In this document: in pieces, positions 1 to 10,951 of the stretch
Numbering within the stretch: the first letter of the stretch is position 1
Layout: each line of letters opens with the position of its first letter
NCBI RefSeq assembly: GCF_016545825.1
Contig: NC_052613.1
Location: 49,210,112 to 49,274,111, forward strand
DNA length: 64,000 nucleotides
Reading direction: 5' to 3'
From: Eucalyptus grandis
Lineage: Eukaryota; Streptophyta; Magnoliopsida; Myrtales; Myrtaceae
The notes under the pieces: model-generated
The model's input: only the letters and a program-made list of their open reading frames with translations
Told to the model about the DNA's origin: nothing
The model's database searches: none
Translations under genes and position numbers: made by a program

Positions 1-260
1 AATCGTAAAAGTATTCTCCATTGTCATTTTGAGATTGAAGAGAAAGTTTTTATGATTGCTTTGCAAGACGATGTTGAGCCTAAGACTATTAAGATGCTCT
101 CTCATCCTTTGATAAAAAAGAATTCAAAAATATTTTGGAATATGAAATGGAATCAATAAGGGCAAACCATGTTCAGTATTTGGTTGATCCACTATCCAAT
201 CGTAAGGCTATCTCTTTAAAATATGCCATATTCATTAAAGTTACCAATAGAACGACATAG
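1..260 (+). pseudogene. Ty1/copia pol remnant (end of integrase region into reverse transcriptase start)
   Basis: Reading from base 1 gives a stretch containing DDVEPKTIK. After a one-base shift near 120 it continues with EMESIRANHVQYLVD and NRKAIS and stops at the TAG at 258-260. This is the linker-to-RT segment of copia polyproteins, where family members read roughly 'E-M-E-S-(hydrophobic)-N-x-x-W-x-L-V-D' followed by 'K-A-I-G-x-K-W'. The frameshift, the stop and the missing downstream RT motifs show a dead fragment. The element runs off the left edge, so its upstream part is outside the window. Confidence 0.7.
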
Positions 261-2137
261 ATCGGGATAATGTTTGCGGCATTATCCTACGCAATATCAA
301 TCTCGGTATTGACCAAGGATCTTAAAAAGAAGCCAATATTTGAAACAACGGGTATTATAGTTTTCGGATGGGGTATATTTGTGTTTTGCTTTTATTGGGT
401 CAAGTCATGCCTTCCGTATCCAAATTCTATTGCCAAAGCTAAATGTAGAGTCTCTAATGTCCAAATATACAGGCCTAACACTTGAGTATTTCATTGATTG
501 GGAAGAATTGTACGTCATTCAATATTTTTAATAAATATATATTATGTTAACCAATGTCTTTCTTGTTTTTTAGTGGACTGTATTTGTGAAAATATTCTGT
601 GTAGATTTACGGCTAGATTTTGACATGGGAAACAAAAGACATTCCGCTCGTTATTCATGTAATTGGTACTAACAGACCTTTATTTTTTTTTTTTTGCAAA
701 TAAGGAACACTTGAAACTCTGAAATGTTTAATAAGAAACAAACAAACTAAACAATAATCAATTTTGATTTGGTCAAAGCAAACAAAACCATACCCAGCAA
801 ATTAGAAGACTACTCCTAAATAATTTATTTCGCAGCAATGTGCAAACTACGCATTCGAATTATGTTAATTAACTTCGTTTGGAATTAGACGTTCTCAAAT
901 GGTATAATGAATTCAAAAAGTAGAAATAGAGTTCCATCTCATAAAAATAACATGTGGGTTTTTTTATTTTATTTTTTAAAATATTTAAAGAAACAAACAA
1001 ACTAAAAAAAAAAAAAAAATTAATAATCACTAATTGATTTGGTCACGCAGTCAAAGCTTATCCTAGCAAATTAGGAGGCTTCCCCCTTATCATTTATTTC
1101 CAAGCGATGTACTAATTAATTTGGCCACACAAACAAAACCTATTGTAGCAATTATAGGAGGTTTCCCCCTAATCATTCGTTACATAGAAATGTACAAACC
1201 ACGCGCTTGAGTCTCCTCCCTAATTGCCCCCAATTTTAACATATTGACACTTGAAATCCCGAATCGCAAACCACCATCTGTTCTGAAAGCAAATTCGAAA
1301 AATCTTCAAACCACTATTTGTTTCGACACCTCCCTCTCCCTCCTTGACATGGCCCCTCCCGTCAAGTGCCTCCCTCCCGCTGGCTCTCGTATTTCTGTTG
1401 TTCGTTATGATTTTTTAGGGTTTGGTTCCAGAGGAGATCAGAAGTTCTTTTTGAGCCTCTGATTCGTGTGCTCTTTTTCCTTCGTCGTTTAGGCTGATTT
1501 AATGTCTTGTTGCGCGAGGATTTATTTGCGGAGTGGTCGAAGCTCGACGATTCTTGTTTTCACGTGGGTTTGTTGCGATTAGTTTTTTTCTATTTAAGAA
1601 CGATTGGAAATGAGCTGTAATTGTTGATAAACACACGGAGGAGGAGAGAGGAGCCGTCAAGGGTCGGAGCCTCTAAATTAATAATGAAAAGATTAACGTG
1701 AAAAGCCAAGACTTCCAATACAACATTCAAAAGGAAAAAAAAAAAAAAAAATCTCCCAACAACATGGCCACCTTTCGACGTGAAGAAATCATCTAGATAG
1801 TAGTATAATTTGACCTATGTACGTTTCGTACACCCATATAACTCATGTTTAAATAACTTTATCGTTTTTTTAATATGAATACATCAACAAGAGAGCCGCA
1901 CGATTTACTCTTTCTCGCATAACATAAATTCCATTCTTACATTATCATACTAAAATGATAATTAAATTTGCAGCACGTTAGTTCATTCTACGATCATAAT
2001 CTTTTCCACCCTAATTATAATTACACTAAACATGTAAAACTTTAGCTCAAAATCTCATAAATAAAGCAATAAACTTTAGTTTAATTTGACCTATGTACGT
2101 TTCTTTCAATCTTTAGCTTTTACTGACAAGATGATGC
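261..2137. other. AT-rich intergenic spacer
   Basis: No convincing coding region. Open frames here are 73 codons or fewer and match nothing I recognise. The stretch 1370-1660 looks like a plant 5' leader: it is less AT-rich, contains TTAGGGTTTGG and a CACGTG core near 1562, but no gene follows it. It may be a promoter fragment carried here or the remains of a lost gene. Confidence 0.5.
722..1215 (+). repeat. Three degenerate direct repeats of about 105-140 bp
   Basis: Three imperfect copies start near 722, 988 and 1110. Each has an ATTxATTTGGTCA-type word followed by CAAAxCxTA, AGCAAATTAGxAGxCT (or a variant), TCATTxxTT and a final ATGTxCxAA. The first two copies also share GAAACAAACAAACTAAA. 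Copies two and three are more alike in CCCCCTxATCATT. I see no coding capacity and do not recognise the family. Confidence 0.55.
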
Positions 2138-3091
2138 CATAATGTATCGTGCGATAATGTCAGCATAAAATCTGGAAGATGATCTATGCGGTTTTTTTAT
2201 GAATTTAAATTACCCAGAATTTTCGTGCCTCGTTTATCTCAAGAACACAGAAATTGCTTCCTGTGATATATCGCTTCATGTATGAATGTGAAATTCACGA
2301 GTTCGTGTTATGTGTCCCCACTTTCGTCTCAACGCGGGAAGAGAAAATACAGCGAAGGAAGAAAATAAGGGAGGAAAATGATATAGAAAATTGTAGCCAG
2401 ACCCGTTTAATAGAAAACTAACCACAAATTGAGAAATAGTGAAAATTGCTACGAGGCTTCTGGGAGAGCTCCTGTGAGAGAGAGAGAGAGAGAGAGAGAA
2501 CGCTTTAGGCACGGCAAAACGAGAAGTAAGAAGGCAAACCGCGTGCCCTGATCCAGAACCAGAAGACTACCAACTCATCGCATCAAAAGATTAATCGTGA
2601 GCCCCTTCACCTTCCTTGAAGTTCTCGCGCATTTGCCTCCTCTCCCTCCATTTTTTTGGCTCAACCCCGCCGCGCGCACACCTCAGATAAGAAAGATCAT
2701 GGAAAGCCTATACAGAGTCAGAGGGATCACACAGTGAGGAACGAGGGATGATGTAATGCTTTATTTTGAAATTCACTTTCTTTTGATAACAAGGTTGAGT
2801 AATTGCCTTATCCAAACAAAATTGCAAGAAAGTACGGCACCTGGATAAGGTCCTTTCTTTTTGTTATTGTACTTTCTTTCCATATCGAGATAGGAAAGCA
2901 CGCCCAACGTTCTCGGAACCATCCCCCGAGACGACATTTCAACCGCCCTTTCTGGGAAATTCTGACAAACTGTATCTTTCAGTTTATAAAACGGTCAACT
3001 CGCCCCTCGTCACTTCGACACAGCCCTCTTACTTGTTCCCAAACACTTTGCTCCGCTCCCAGATTCACACACCCTAGCTCTTCTTGGCATC
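2138..3091 (+). promoter_or_regulatory. Leader/promoter of gene A1 with GA microsatellite and TATA box
   Basis: This 950-bp region recurs upstream of genes A2 and A3 and as an orphan at 9996-10951. It contains a (GA)n run at 2475-2499, the block GCTTCTGGGAGAGC, the block CTTCCTTGAAGTTCTC and a TATAAA at 2985-2990, about 100 bp before the ATG. The distance suggests a short 5'UTR of about 75 nt. There are upstream ATGs, but no long upstream reading frame is shared by all copies. Confidence 0.6.
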
Positions 3092-3820
3092 ATGGCGGAC
3101 GTCGGGTGGCCAGCTGCTGCTGCTTCTTCTCAGGGGAACATCGCTGGACTTGCGCCAGTGGCCCAGGCTGAGACCAAGAAAGACATGCCATCGGCTCTCT
3201 CTGATGGTGACGCAGTCCCGTTGCCGCTTTCTAATCACGAGACGATCCTGTCTCCTCTCTCTGATAGCGACGCAATCCACGGTCTGGATCACATCCCTCC
3301 TTCGCAACACCAAGTTCTCCACTTTCGGCATGCGAGGTTGCACATAAATCCGCCTCCAGAAACCCTACTCCACCATCACACCATCAACATTGAGCTAATC
3401 CAAACAACCGATGATGATGAGGCAGGAAGGAGGAGGCTTCCGCCAGTGAATCTGGGGAAGGTGTTCCTCGGACTGACCTACCAGGCAATGGTGGCGTTCA
3501 TGGTCTTCCACTTCTCGACCTCCATCGACATGGAAAATTTACGCCACTCAATGATTCTTTCATTTCTCCTGAACTTCTCCGAGGTCGCAGTGGTGGTAGG
3601 GTTCACGGCTTCCTTGGTCGGGGTTTTGATGCGCGAACTAGTGCACACGGAGATGGCAATGGTCGCTGAGAGAGCCGGGTCCGCTTCTGCCGCGTTAGGG
3701 TTTTTCCTAATGATGAGCATGTTCTTGAGCAAATTGTCCATAGGCATTGGATGGGTTTGTGCTGTTGTATCCTTTCTGGCTTTTGTCTTACTCTTCATGA
3801 AGATGAGAAAGGCAGGCTGA
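3092..3820 (+). CDS. Gene A1: uncharacterised small membrane protein, four predicted helices
   Basis: 242 aa. I do not recognise the family, so no function is given. The N-terminal 115 residues are soluble-looking and low in complexity. They hold three 10-residue repeats of the type LSDxDAVPLP (residues 36-45, 46-55, 56-65) and an acidic/basic switch DDDEAGRRR at 107-115. The C-terminal half is hydrophobic, with likely membrane segments at about 121-141, 154-180, 196-213 and 215-236, ending in a basic tail KMRKAG. Helix two contains a buried Glu (E164) in LLNFSEVAVVVGF, kept in all three copies. The ATG at 3092 is chosen because it follows a TATA box at a sensible distance and is shared with copy 2. 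Gene B1 converges on it, with 1.16 kb between the stop codons. Selection is inferred because the frame is open in all three copies. Confidence 0.75.
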   Translation: MADVGWPAAAASSQGNIAGLAPVAQAETKKDMPSALSDGDAVPLPLSNHETILSPLSDSDAIHGLDHIPPSQHQVLHFRHARLHINPPPETLLHHHTINIELIQTTDDDEAGRRRLPPVNLGKVFLGLTYQAMVAFMVFHFSTSIDMENLRHSMILSFLLNFSEVAVVVGFTASLVGVLMRELVHTEMAMVAERAGSASAALGFFLMMSMFLSKLSIGIGWVCAVVSFLAFVLLFMKMRKAG

Positions 3821-4981
3821 TCCCAGTATACTACGTTAATTAGGTCGACCTTTAGTCTCGACGGTAATTCAATCTAGTTACAAGGATAAGAATTTTGTTG
3901 TACTTTCAACTAATTGATGGGAGAAGTTTAGCGGATAATCATTGATGATGGGACTTTCTATTTGGACGGTTGCATTATCTTTTTTCAAGCAATGAGATGT
4001 ATAAATGTGTCGTGAGTAGAGTATGAAAATATGATATAAAAATTTCCAACTCGGGCTCCGAAGGATATTCATTCACATCTCACTAACTGCATACAAATTA
4101 CTTTTAGCTGCCTTTATAGCTCGAAAACCTAAACTTAACTTGTTCATGGGTCTCGAGGAGTGTTCCATAAATAAGTCTCTAGGTGGCCGATTTTATGCAT
4201 CATACGCCATGAGTTATCACCCAAAAAAAAAAAAAAAATGTCCCTAAATTTTAAATAAAAATGATTAAGCAACAGTTTTTAATATATTATCAAAATAAAA
4301 GTCTATTTTGGATCATAAAAAACTAAATAATAAATAATTATAAATTATTATAAAGCTTACTTCTTCAAAATTATATGACTCACAACGAACTGTTATTCTT
4401 TCACAGTAATTCAAAAATTGTTATATTAGCAAAACCCACCCTAAATAGATCATTTTGTTCATTATCATGGATGGTTATAATAGGTGGTCGTGTGCAAGGC
4501 CTTTGTTCTGCGTGGTCGACGGTCTCTTTCCTTTTTGAGTCCAAAAGACTTTTTATTTTCCTTTCTTAAACAGTAATAGATATACAGTAAGATCGATAGT
4601 TTTTTTTTTTTTTTGGTCGGTAATTGGTATATTTTGCGACAAACTATAAGTGTTTCCATTCAAAGATCTCCAAATTCTCTTCCCCTTTTGATGATAGCTT
4701 CCCAGATATTCGTTGACTCCTCGAGCTGGCGGGTGTGTTTTTGGTACCAACTTTAGTGAATAAGAAGCGATTTAGCCTGCTTAATACATGTTATTTTGTG
4801 TGACGCATAATTTAAACACGCATATTTAACATATTTATGCATATAACCTTGAAATTATTATTCCTTGTGAGGAAAACAGTCTGATCACATACTTAGGACC
4901 TTAGTAGTCAGACGCACCCAAGACCAAACAAAATCACAAGAACCCATCATACACCAACGTATATGCTTGAAACATAAATAA
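3821..4981. other. Spacer between the 3' ends of A1 and B1
   Basis: Shared 3' flank of gene A followed by AT-rich DNA. Compared with unit 2 it has about 200 extra bases at roughly 4250-4450 (AT-rich, origin unknown), placed between the ATGTCCCTAAATTTT word and the GATGGTTATA(A/T)TAGGTGG word that both units keep. No gene is seen. This stretch presumably holds both polyadenylation sites. Confidence 0.5.
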
Positions 4982-5365
4982 TCATTGCTCAGCTACATCA
5001 ATTCCTACAACACCATCAGCCCCCGGGGAGCGGACCTGGGACACGGCCAAGACGGACAAGAACGCTACCGCGGATGTCATGGAAATCACCGAAAAGTAGC
5101 AGCAAGCGCTAGCGATCTGTGGTATGTGGTGGACCATGAGGGAGGAATAAGCCCCGGCGAAGGCGGCCATGAGGGAGAGGACAAAGCCTTGGAAGGTCGA
5201 GGGGGACGGGCCACCCTTGAGGAACAAGGTGGGGATTGGGTTGCCGTCGACGAACTCGCACGGCAGTTGTACAAGGGCCGTGGCCGCCGTGAAGGACACC
5301 CATATGATGCATTGCAAAATGGTGATCCTGGTCGTTTGATGAGCGTTTGATGGGTCGCGCGACAT
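4982..5365 (-). CDS. Gene B1: uncharacterised small membrane protein, three predicted helices
   Basis: 127 aa, start at 5365, stop at 4982. I do not recognise the family. Likely membrane segments are at about 14-34 (ITILQCIIWVSFTAATALVQ), 58-78 (FQGFVLSLMAAFAGAYSSLMV) and 84-108. The loop between the first two carries DGNPIPTLFLKGG. Cys residues at 19, 36, 88 and 89 are present in copies 1 and 2. Compared with copy 2 there are six substitutions, and with copy 3 nineteen; helix two is unchanged in all three, while the loop and C-terminus vary. A TATA-like box on this strand lies at 5448-5456, about 85 bp before the ATG. The helix-loop-helix-helix layout loosely resembles the PGG membrane domain, but no diagnostic motif supports that name. 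Confidence 0.75.
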   Translation of the reverse strand: MSRDPSNAHQTTRITILQCIIWVSFTAATALVQLPCEFVDGNPIPTLFLKGGPSPSTFQGFVLSLMAAFAGAYSSLMVHHIPQIASACCYFSVISMTSAVAFLSVLAVSQVRSPGADGVVGIDVAEQ

Positions 5366-5640
5366 GATAATGTACGCGGATCGGAGGAACAGTGCTGGGT
5401 GGGGTGTGTAAATATCGCAGGGTGTTCACTTCGGATTGAGCGGTGTCTCTTATATTCTCTTCTCAATCGACCGTGTCTAAGGAGTTGCATTCTCTCTTAC
5501 TTGAACTTTCCAAGAAATTGATCGCATCTCTGTTCTCCGTGATGGCTCATGGTTGGCCAAGGGAAATCTCAATCGACCGTATCTTAGGAGTTGCATTCTC
5601 TCTTAGTTGAACTTTCCAAGCAATTGACGTTGTCGAGTCC
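5366..5640 (-). promoter_or_regulatory. Promoter region of gene B1 with a 106-bp direct repeat
   Basis: A TATA-like GAATATAAG (minus strand) lies at 5448-5456. Behind it are two copies of a 61-bp block, starting at 5461 and 5567, that read TCTCAATCGACCGT, GGAGTTGCATTCTCTCTTA and TTGAACTTTCCAA on +. The same double block occurs upstream of B2 (14965 and 15071) and B3 (25015 and 25122), so the internal duplication is older than the triplication. Confidence 0.6.
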
Positions 5641-6254
5641 CAAAGGCATGGAAAAATATGGAAGAATCTGTCTGTGGTCCGAACGGAAGGAAGATGTGTG
5701 CTAGGGTTCGGAAAAGGCGTGGAAAAGGCAGAGAAGTTTACATGAAGGGCGTGACGAAATGGATGCACATCAACTCCAACTATACCATTCACTGGTGTTT
5801 ACAACTGAAGCCATCGCCCACTTTTTTTTGAATTTGCATGTGAGCATAGTTCATATGGTTCGATAGCAAATGGAGTTCTTGACATATTTCACTCGAATTT
5901 ACTACGAAATTAGGTCGGTCATATGGATAAGGAAGCTTCGACTAAACAGGCTAAAACGGGTCTTGAAAGGAGAAGTCCAATCCCGTATGGATGTTATTTA
6001 TAATCGAAATGGTATTGCTGGAAAAGGTAAATAAAATAAAATAAAAAATAAAAAATCTGAGTTTAAAAAAGCTGGTGTAGCTAGGACGACAATGGCCACG
6101 TCAACACGTCTCTCACGCGGGGAGGGAGAGAGAGAGAGAGAGAGAGCACTAGACAATTTCAATACAAAAATTGACCAAAAGCTACAGAAATTTTGTCGCC
6201 GTAGGTCCATATTCAGTCGCCTTTCCGTTTCCCCATCGCCTTTTCTAAAGGTTA
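5641..6254. other. Unit spacer upstream of B1
   Basis: Non-coding DNA shared with units 2 and 3, including AAATGGAGTTCTTGACATAT near 5870 and a (GA)n run at about 6127-6147. The word CGCCTTTCCGTT near 6219 is the intact, empty version of the site into which a foldback element inserted in unit 3. Confidence 0.5.
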
Positions 6255-6975
6255 TAAGCCCATAATGGTATGTTCGATGATTTTTGTTCTTGAAAATAAT
6301 TTTTTATCATTTATATTCTTGTTGATAAAGTAATAGATTTTTTTACTTTTTATTTCTATTTTAAATTTATTCCATAAATTACTTTTTCCATTCTCGAAAT
6401 AAAAAAGAAAAAAAGATTGTCACCAAACAGACTTTAAATTTTTTTTTGTAATTTTTGTACCCTTTGATCACTATAAGATAATTAAGAGCGCGCATGACAG
6501 GTATTTTATTTTTATTCCATTAGACTTATTTCAGGAACAAAAATTCATTTGGTGACATAATTTTAATTTTCTATTTTTGAAACAATTTTTAATTCAATAA
6601 ATTAGAAATAGAAATAAGAAGTAATTTTTTTACTTATCTATATGGAACAAAAATGAGAAATAAGAATCTTTCTATCATTCGTCTTCTCTATTAATCGGCC
6701 ATCCACTCCCCATTGTAGGCCGTTGCCAATCACTAGTTGTTGCCATCGTCCACAACTCGCCGCTTGCCAATCATTGCCGCAGCCACCATCCACCCCCTTG
6801 GGAGGGAAAAATTTTGTATCATTATCAAACGAAATTTTATTCTAGGAATATAAATTTTGTGTTGTTATTATATATGAATTTTTGCTTAGAAACTCCTTTA
6901 GAAATGGAAATATAAAAAATTATTTCTTTTTTAAAAATTAATTTCCAATCAAAATGATTATCATTTTTTTGTTCG
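6255..6975. mobile_element. AT-rich insertion, foldback-like, shared by units 1 and 2
   Basis: About 720 bp that unit 3 lacks at the equivalent place (near 27175). It is made of T-rich and A-rich arms (TTCTTGAAAATAATTTT, GAACAAAAATTxxTTTGGTGAC) around a short GC-richer core at about 6690-6800 with repeats of GCCGTTGCCAATCAC. The unit 2 copy is at about 15730-16475. Wording similar to its arms is found in the element at 40158-41020. Ends are approximate and I found no clear target duplication, so the transposon class is an inference. Confidence 0.4.
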
Positions 6976-8529
6976 GTAAATGATTATCATTCACGTCCTA
7001 AACTTTTGTTGCCTTTCCAAACTCCAAAGCGATGGAATCTTATCGCCTTTGGCCACCTCTCGTGGTCTTGAAATGGCCTTAAGTCTTTTTTTTTTTTTTT
7101 TTTTTTTTCTTTGTAGAAAAAGAAAAGCTACCGGGACTGAAATTCTTGTCATCATCGGTCTGCTTTATGTTATCTTAGGATGATTTTTCAGTCATGTTAC
7201 CGCGAGAAGTTTTCAAAAAAAAAAAAAAATCACTCTACAATCTTATCGTTGCTTTTTTTAAAGTTGATATATGACAATATAATATATTATAAAAAACAAA
7301 GCTAGTTTGTAAGTTAAAATCGTACCTAATAACATCGGGAAAAAATAAAAAAGTATTGTTCATGCTCAAACATTAAAAAGTGGTAAAGTAAAAGCTAGAG
7401 AAAGAGAGATTTCTTCATTGTCTTTCGTGCTAAAGAGATTTGTTGGGTTTGCAAAATCTCATAATTTGGAACAATAAAGTGTAACTTAATGTTTGTAAAA
7501 AAGGGAGCAAAAGAATTTATGCAACCTTTAACACCTAAGATAAAAATAATGTAACCTTTTAAACGTCACCAATAAAACCCCAACCTTTTGCAACTTGGGC
7601 GAGAAGAACACAATGCTTCAAACTTCCAAAAGAAATTCAACTGTTCATTCGTGGGACAAAAACGATACAAATTCCTTCCATTCTCACCATTTAATTGCCA
7701 CAAGGAATCTTATAAGACTCGCCAAGTAATAGCACCAAAAGTGTATGATGTTAGAAACTTATACAAGTAGGCACCAGGTGTCAATTTATCAGTGATGCAT
7801 ATTCTCTTCTTTTTTTTTTTTTTTTTGAACGAAAAATTGAATGTTATCCTTAAATTATTGTAAGTTATAAGTTTGGAGGGTCCAAGTGTAATAAAATGTT
7901 ATCCATGGCCAAAATTTGAGTAGTAGTATGATGATGAGTTTTGTAAATCATCATTATTATCGTTGTTGGTGCTGTTGTTTTTCAATTCCCATAAAACTTC
8001 ACTGTAATACACATGTTTTTCCACACTATATTTATCACGTTATCAAATTGTCACATTCTATATATTAAGATGAAAGGGAAGTCAATAGTAAATTGGCGAT
8101 GTGGTTTCTCGAGGAACTTATAATGAAGATTTTTTTATTCACAAAAATAGCTATTATCTTTGGAAAAAAATATTAAAGAATATATTAATTTAAGTGGAAT
8201 TAGAAAGTGAAGAAGAGGATTTATTTAATTGCTTTTTTTTTTCTAATTTCATACTTTACTAATTATATTCTTAGTTTTATACGTACTATTAAACATTTTA
8301 CTATTTACTGAAATAATATTTTTTTTGGTAAAGATTACTGAAATAATATTTTTATATTAGATTATTTGAATCATAATTTTTTAATTTGTATTCCAATTGT
8401 TATATATTTTGCAACATTGAATATATTTATCAAAATAAAATGAGAGTACAATTACAATAGGATGACGTGGTTGCCTTAGGAATGATGAATTTATTTTCCT
8501 TTTTGAAAAGTTGATAGTGATAATATTAG
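6976..8529. other. Unit 1 spacer
   Basis: AT-rich DNA with counterparts in unit 2 (about 16480-17590) and, for its first 300 bp, in unit 3 (about 27190-27500). It has a T20-type tract at about 7087-7109 and several poly-A/T runs. No coding region is supported. Confidence 0.5.
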
Positions 8530-9548
8530 TTGTGTTATGAAAAGCAAGCAATTGAACAATATAGTAAGCTAGACAAAGAAATAAATAGGACACTAAATTT
8601 ACATAGTTTGATTGGCATAATAGACATCGAGGTGAGCAGCATTGATATTAATTATAGATTAAACAATGTAATGGAGATTACAATTACACTTATAAGTCAT
8701 TCAAAAGAGGAGACCTTAAATTAGGGAACTTATTCAAATTGGGAAACCACTTAAAGTATAAACCAACTCAAATAAGAAAACCTAGTTGAATTAGGAAATT
8801 TTTCTTTTTTAGCTCAAATTCGAGACATATTCTCAATAATTTCCACCTTGGCTTGACAATTGAGCCAAGTCATAGTCACTTTGCTTTGTTGCTATTCTCC
8901 CATAGTCCCTCATGGACTTAAACTTTAATTATGGACCTCATTAGAAAACAATTCCACCTATACTTTAGCTACTTCAAAAAAAAAAAAAAAAAATTGGACA
9001 CAATCTTATCAACCACATTGATAAAATGATACCATTGTTGCATTCATATATATCAAGAAGTCGAATATGTGTATTGTCAAACTCAACAATTATAACAACC
9101 ACTAGCTTTAAAGGCTCCACTTCATTGTAAGTACCATCCGTATCAGTTACTTTGCTAATACTTGCTAAATTAGGCGTTTCTGACTGGAACTTCACCTTGA
9201 GCCAAACACTGTTTAAATCTCCATGAACCTTGCCACAAGCACTCCTATCTAGAAGTACTGGAGACTTATCAAACATAACTTCTTTATTGATTATAGGTGA
9301 ATTTAATTCAGGCACCACCACCTGTAACCCCGTTCACCTTGTGCATAGCCTAAGAAAATTTACTTTCCTGCCCTCCCATTATCTTACCATCATTCACCGA
9401 ATATAACACAGGCAACCGAATATTCTAAGAATAGTTTTTTCACCAATGTCATGTGACCATACTTCCTCAGTAGTTCAACATCCAATTGCAGTCGACATGA
9501 ACCTATTAATTGGATAGCTCACCACACTAAAAGTATCCAAAAGAAATG
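8530..9548 (-). mobile_element. Truncated Ty1/copia element (LTR plus integrase end and start of RT region)
   Basis: Minus-strand copia remnant. About 8530-8845 resembles the LTR seen complete at 20445-20939. About 8970-9548 encodes decayed pol: the integrase C-terminal region, then text ending in INKEVMFDKSPVLLD, which corresponds to the copia segment 'hIhSRDVhFDE' just after integrase. The rest of pol, gag and the other LTR are missing. The break at about 9548 joins directly to the GC-rich core of a foldback element, so about 2.6 kb present in unit 2 has been deleted here. Confidence 0.65.
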
Positions 9549-9995
9549 TCCTAGCCATGGCTGTGTTTGCCAAGGCCTAGGTGAGCCCCGTGGTGGCGTT
9601 TGCCGAGGCCCGAGTAAGGCCACCTTTGCCCGCGGCAAAGCCATGGCGATGCTAGCCTTGCCCAAATTTTGGCGAAGCCGCTTCGCTCGCAGCCCCCAGG
9701 CCTCTCCCAATGATTGGCAAGCCTCACCAGAGCCTTGCTAGCCATTGCGAGGATCCAAGGAGGAAGAAGAGCAAAAAAAAAAAAGGAAAAAGAAAAAAAA
9801 AAGAAAAAAAAATCAAAAATTTTAAAAATTATTAAAAAAGTTTCATGTTAGCAATGGTTGGATACCCGCATTCACATCAGCACCAGCATGCTAAAATTAG
9901 CCAGATGGATTGAGTTGATACTAACGTGAAAATGTTTATAACTGAATCAATATTAATGTAATAAGTTTATGACTTTTTTGGTACTTTTACATAAT
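9549..9995. mobile_element. Right half of a foldback (MULE-like) element with GC-rich core
   Basis: 9549-9750 is GC-rich and built from words such as GCCAAGGCC, GCCATGGCGATGCTAGCCTTG and GCCCAAATTTTGGCGAAGCC. Compare 21320-21370, where the nearly identical words occur. An A-rich arm follows, then a terminal arm with CATCAGCACCAGCATGC, TAGCCAGATGG and GGTACTTTT at about 9987. The left arm is lost. The element's right end is the start of the orphan leader. Confidence 0.6.
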
Positions 9996-10951
9996 CTATT
10001 GTATGATAACGTTGGCATAAAATCTGGAAATGTTGAACAGTTTTACAATTAAGTATACTCCTAGATATCTCACAAAAAGAAAAATAAGGATCAATCTGCA
10101 AATTCGTATTTAAAGTACCCAGAAAGTTCGTGGCTCATCTATCTCAATCTGCAAATTTCGGGCCCTCACTGCGGATAAGAAACGCGTAGTTTTTGGTGTT
10201 ATGCGTCTTTGCTTATATCTCAACGCGGGGAGGGAGAGAATACAACGAAGAAATTAAATACGAAGGGAAAAAAAAAAGGCCAGACCCATTTGAAAGCAAA
10301 CCAACCGGTGCAAACTGCAGCGATGCTTCTGGGAGAGCTTCGCAGGGGCTTCTCGACGACGAAGGGGAGGGAGGGCGAGAGACGGAGTTATTACGGACCC
10401 TTCAGACACGCAATAAAGAACCGCGTGCCCTAATGCAGAACCAAAAGACTACCACACCAGAAGATCAATGGCGACGCCCTTCACGTTCCTCGAAGTTCTC
10501 CTGCATTTGCCTCCTCTTTCCCATGTTTTCACGGCCGAAACCACGAGAAAGCCGGAGTCTGGCGTCTGTGCACCATTAGCTTATTCATGTGGACTCACCT
10601 TCCATCAAACGACTTATATTATCAGGTCCACATTACACCACATCCCTCCGACGTAGGATTTATTTAGCCTACACCTCGAAAAAGAAAGATCATTGAAAAC
10701 TTATGGAATCATGAAAAAAAAATAATTTCTTCCAGGAATTTGGGGAAAAAAAAGTACAAAGGAAACTTTGTGTCTTGTTTTGAGATGAGCGCTTAATCTA
10801 GATTGAAATCCACTTTCTGTTAATAAGGCGGCTAAGTGAATGCAGTCTTCAGATAAGATTGCAAAAAGAAGAGCGCCTAAATAAGATCCCTCTTTTTCGT
10901 TATTGTTCTTTCTTCGTACGTCGAATTAGGAAAGCTGACTCAACATTCCGT
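9996..10951 (+). repeat. Orphan fourth copy of the gene A leader
   Basis: Aligns with the unit 3 leader at 21632-22415 almost end to end, sharing CTGCAAATTCGTATTTAAAG, CAGCGATGCTTCTGGGAGAG, CTTCTCGACGACGAA and CTTCGTACGTCGAAT. Homology stops at CTCAACATTC (10951), before the TATA box and the reading frame. No gene A follows, so this is a truncated duplicate. Open frames here are fortuitous. Confidence 0.7.

Larger units (their letters stand above)
2138..9995 (+). repeat. Tandem unit 1 (leader, gene A1, gene B1, spacer, copia and foldback remnants)
   Basis: First of three head-to-tail copies. Homology to the other units begins at the word CATAATxTATxG (2138, about 9996 and 21632) and runs through gene A, gene B, a 106-bp double repeat upstream of B, a spacer and a copia long terminal repeat (LTR) plus integrase fragment. 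The right part has lost the copia 5' half and the left half of a foldback element compared with unit 2. The left boundary equals the right end of the foldback element that precedes units 2 and 3. Confidence 0.8.

Noticed and set aside
5086..5490. 134-codon minus-strand frame over gene B1 and similar frames in units 2 and 3
   Set aside because: Runs in another frame over gene B and its promoter. Its predicted protein is Pro/Ser/Arg-rich, while the 127-aa frame has clear membrane segments and a conserved pattern of substitutions.
10193..10579. 128-codon plus-strand frame in the orphan leader
   Set aside because: The frame is not kept in the other three leader copies, which carry indels at that place. 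It is leader DNA, not a gene.
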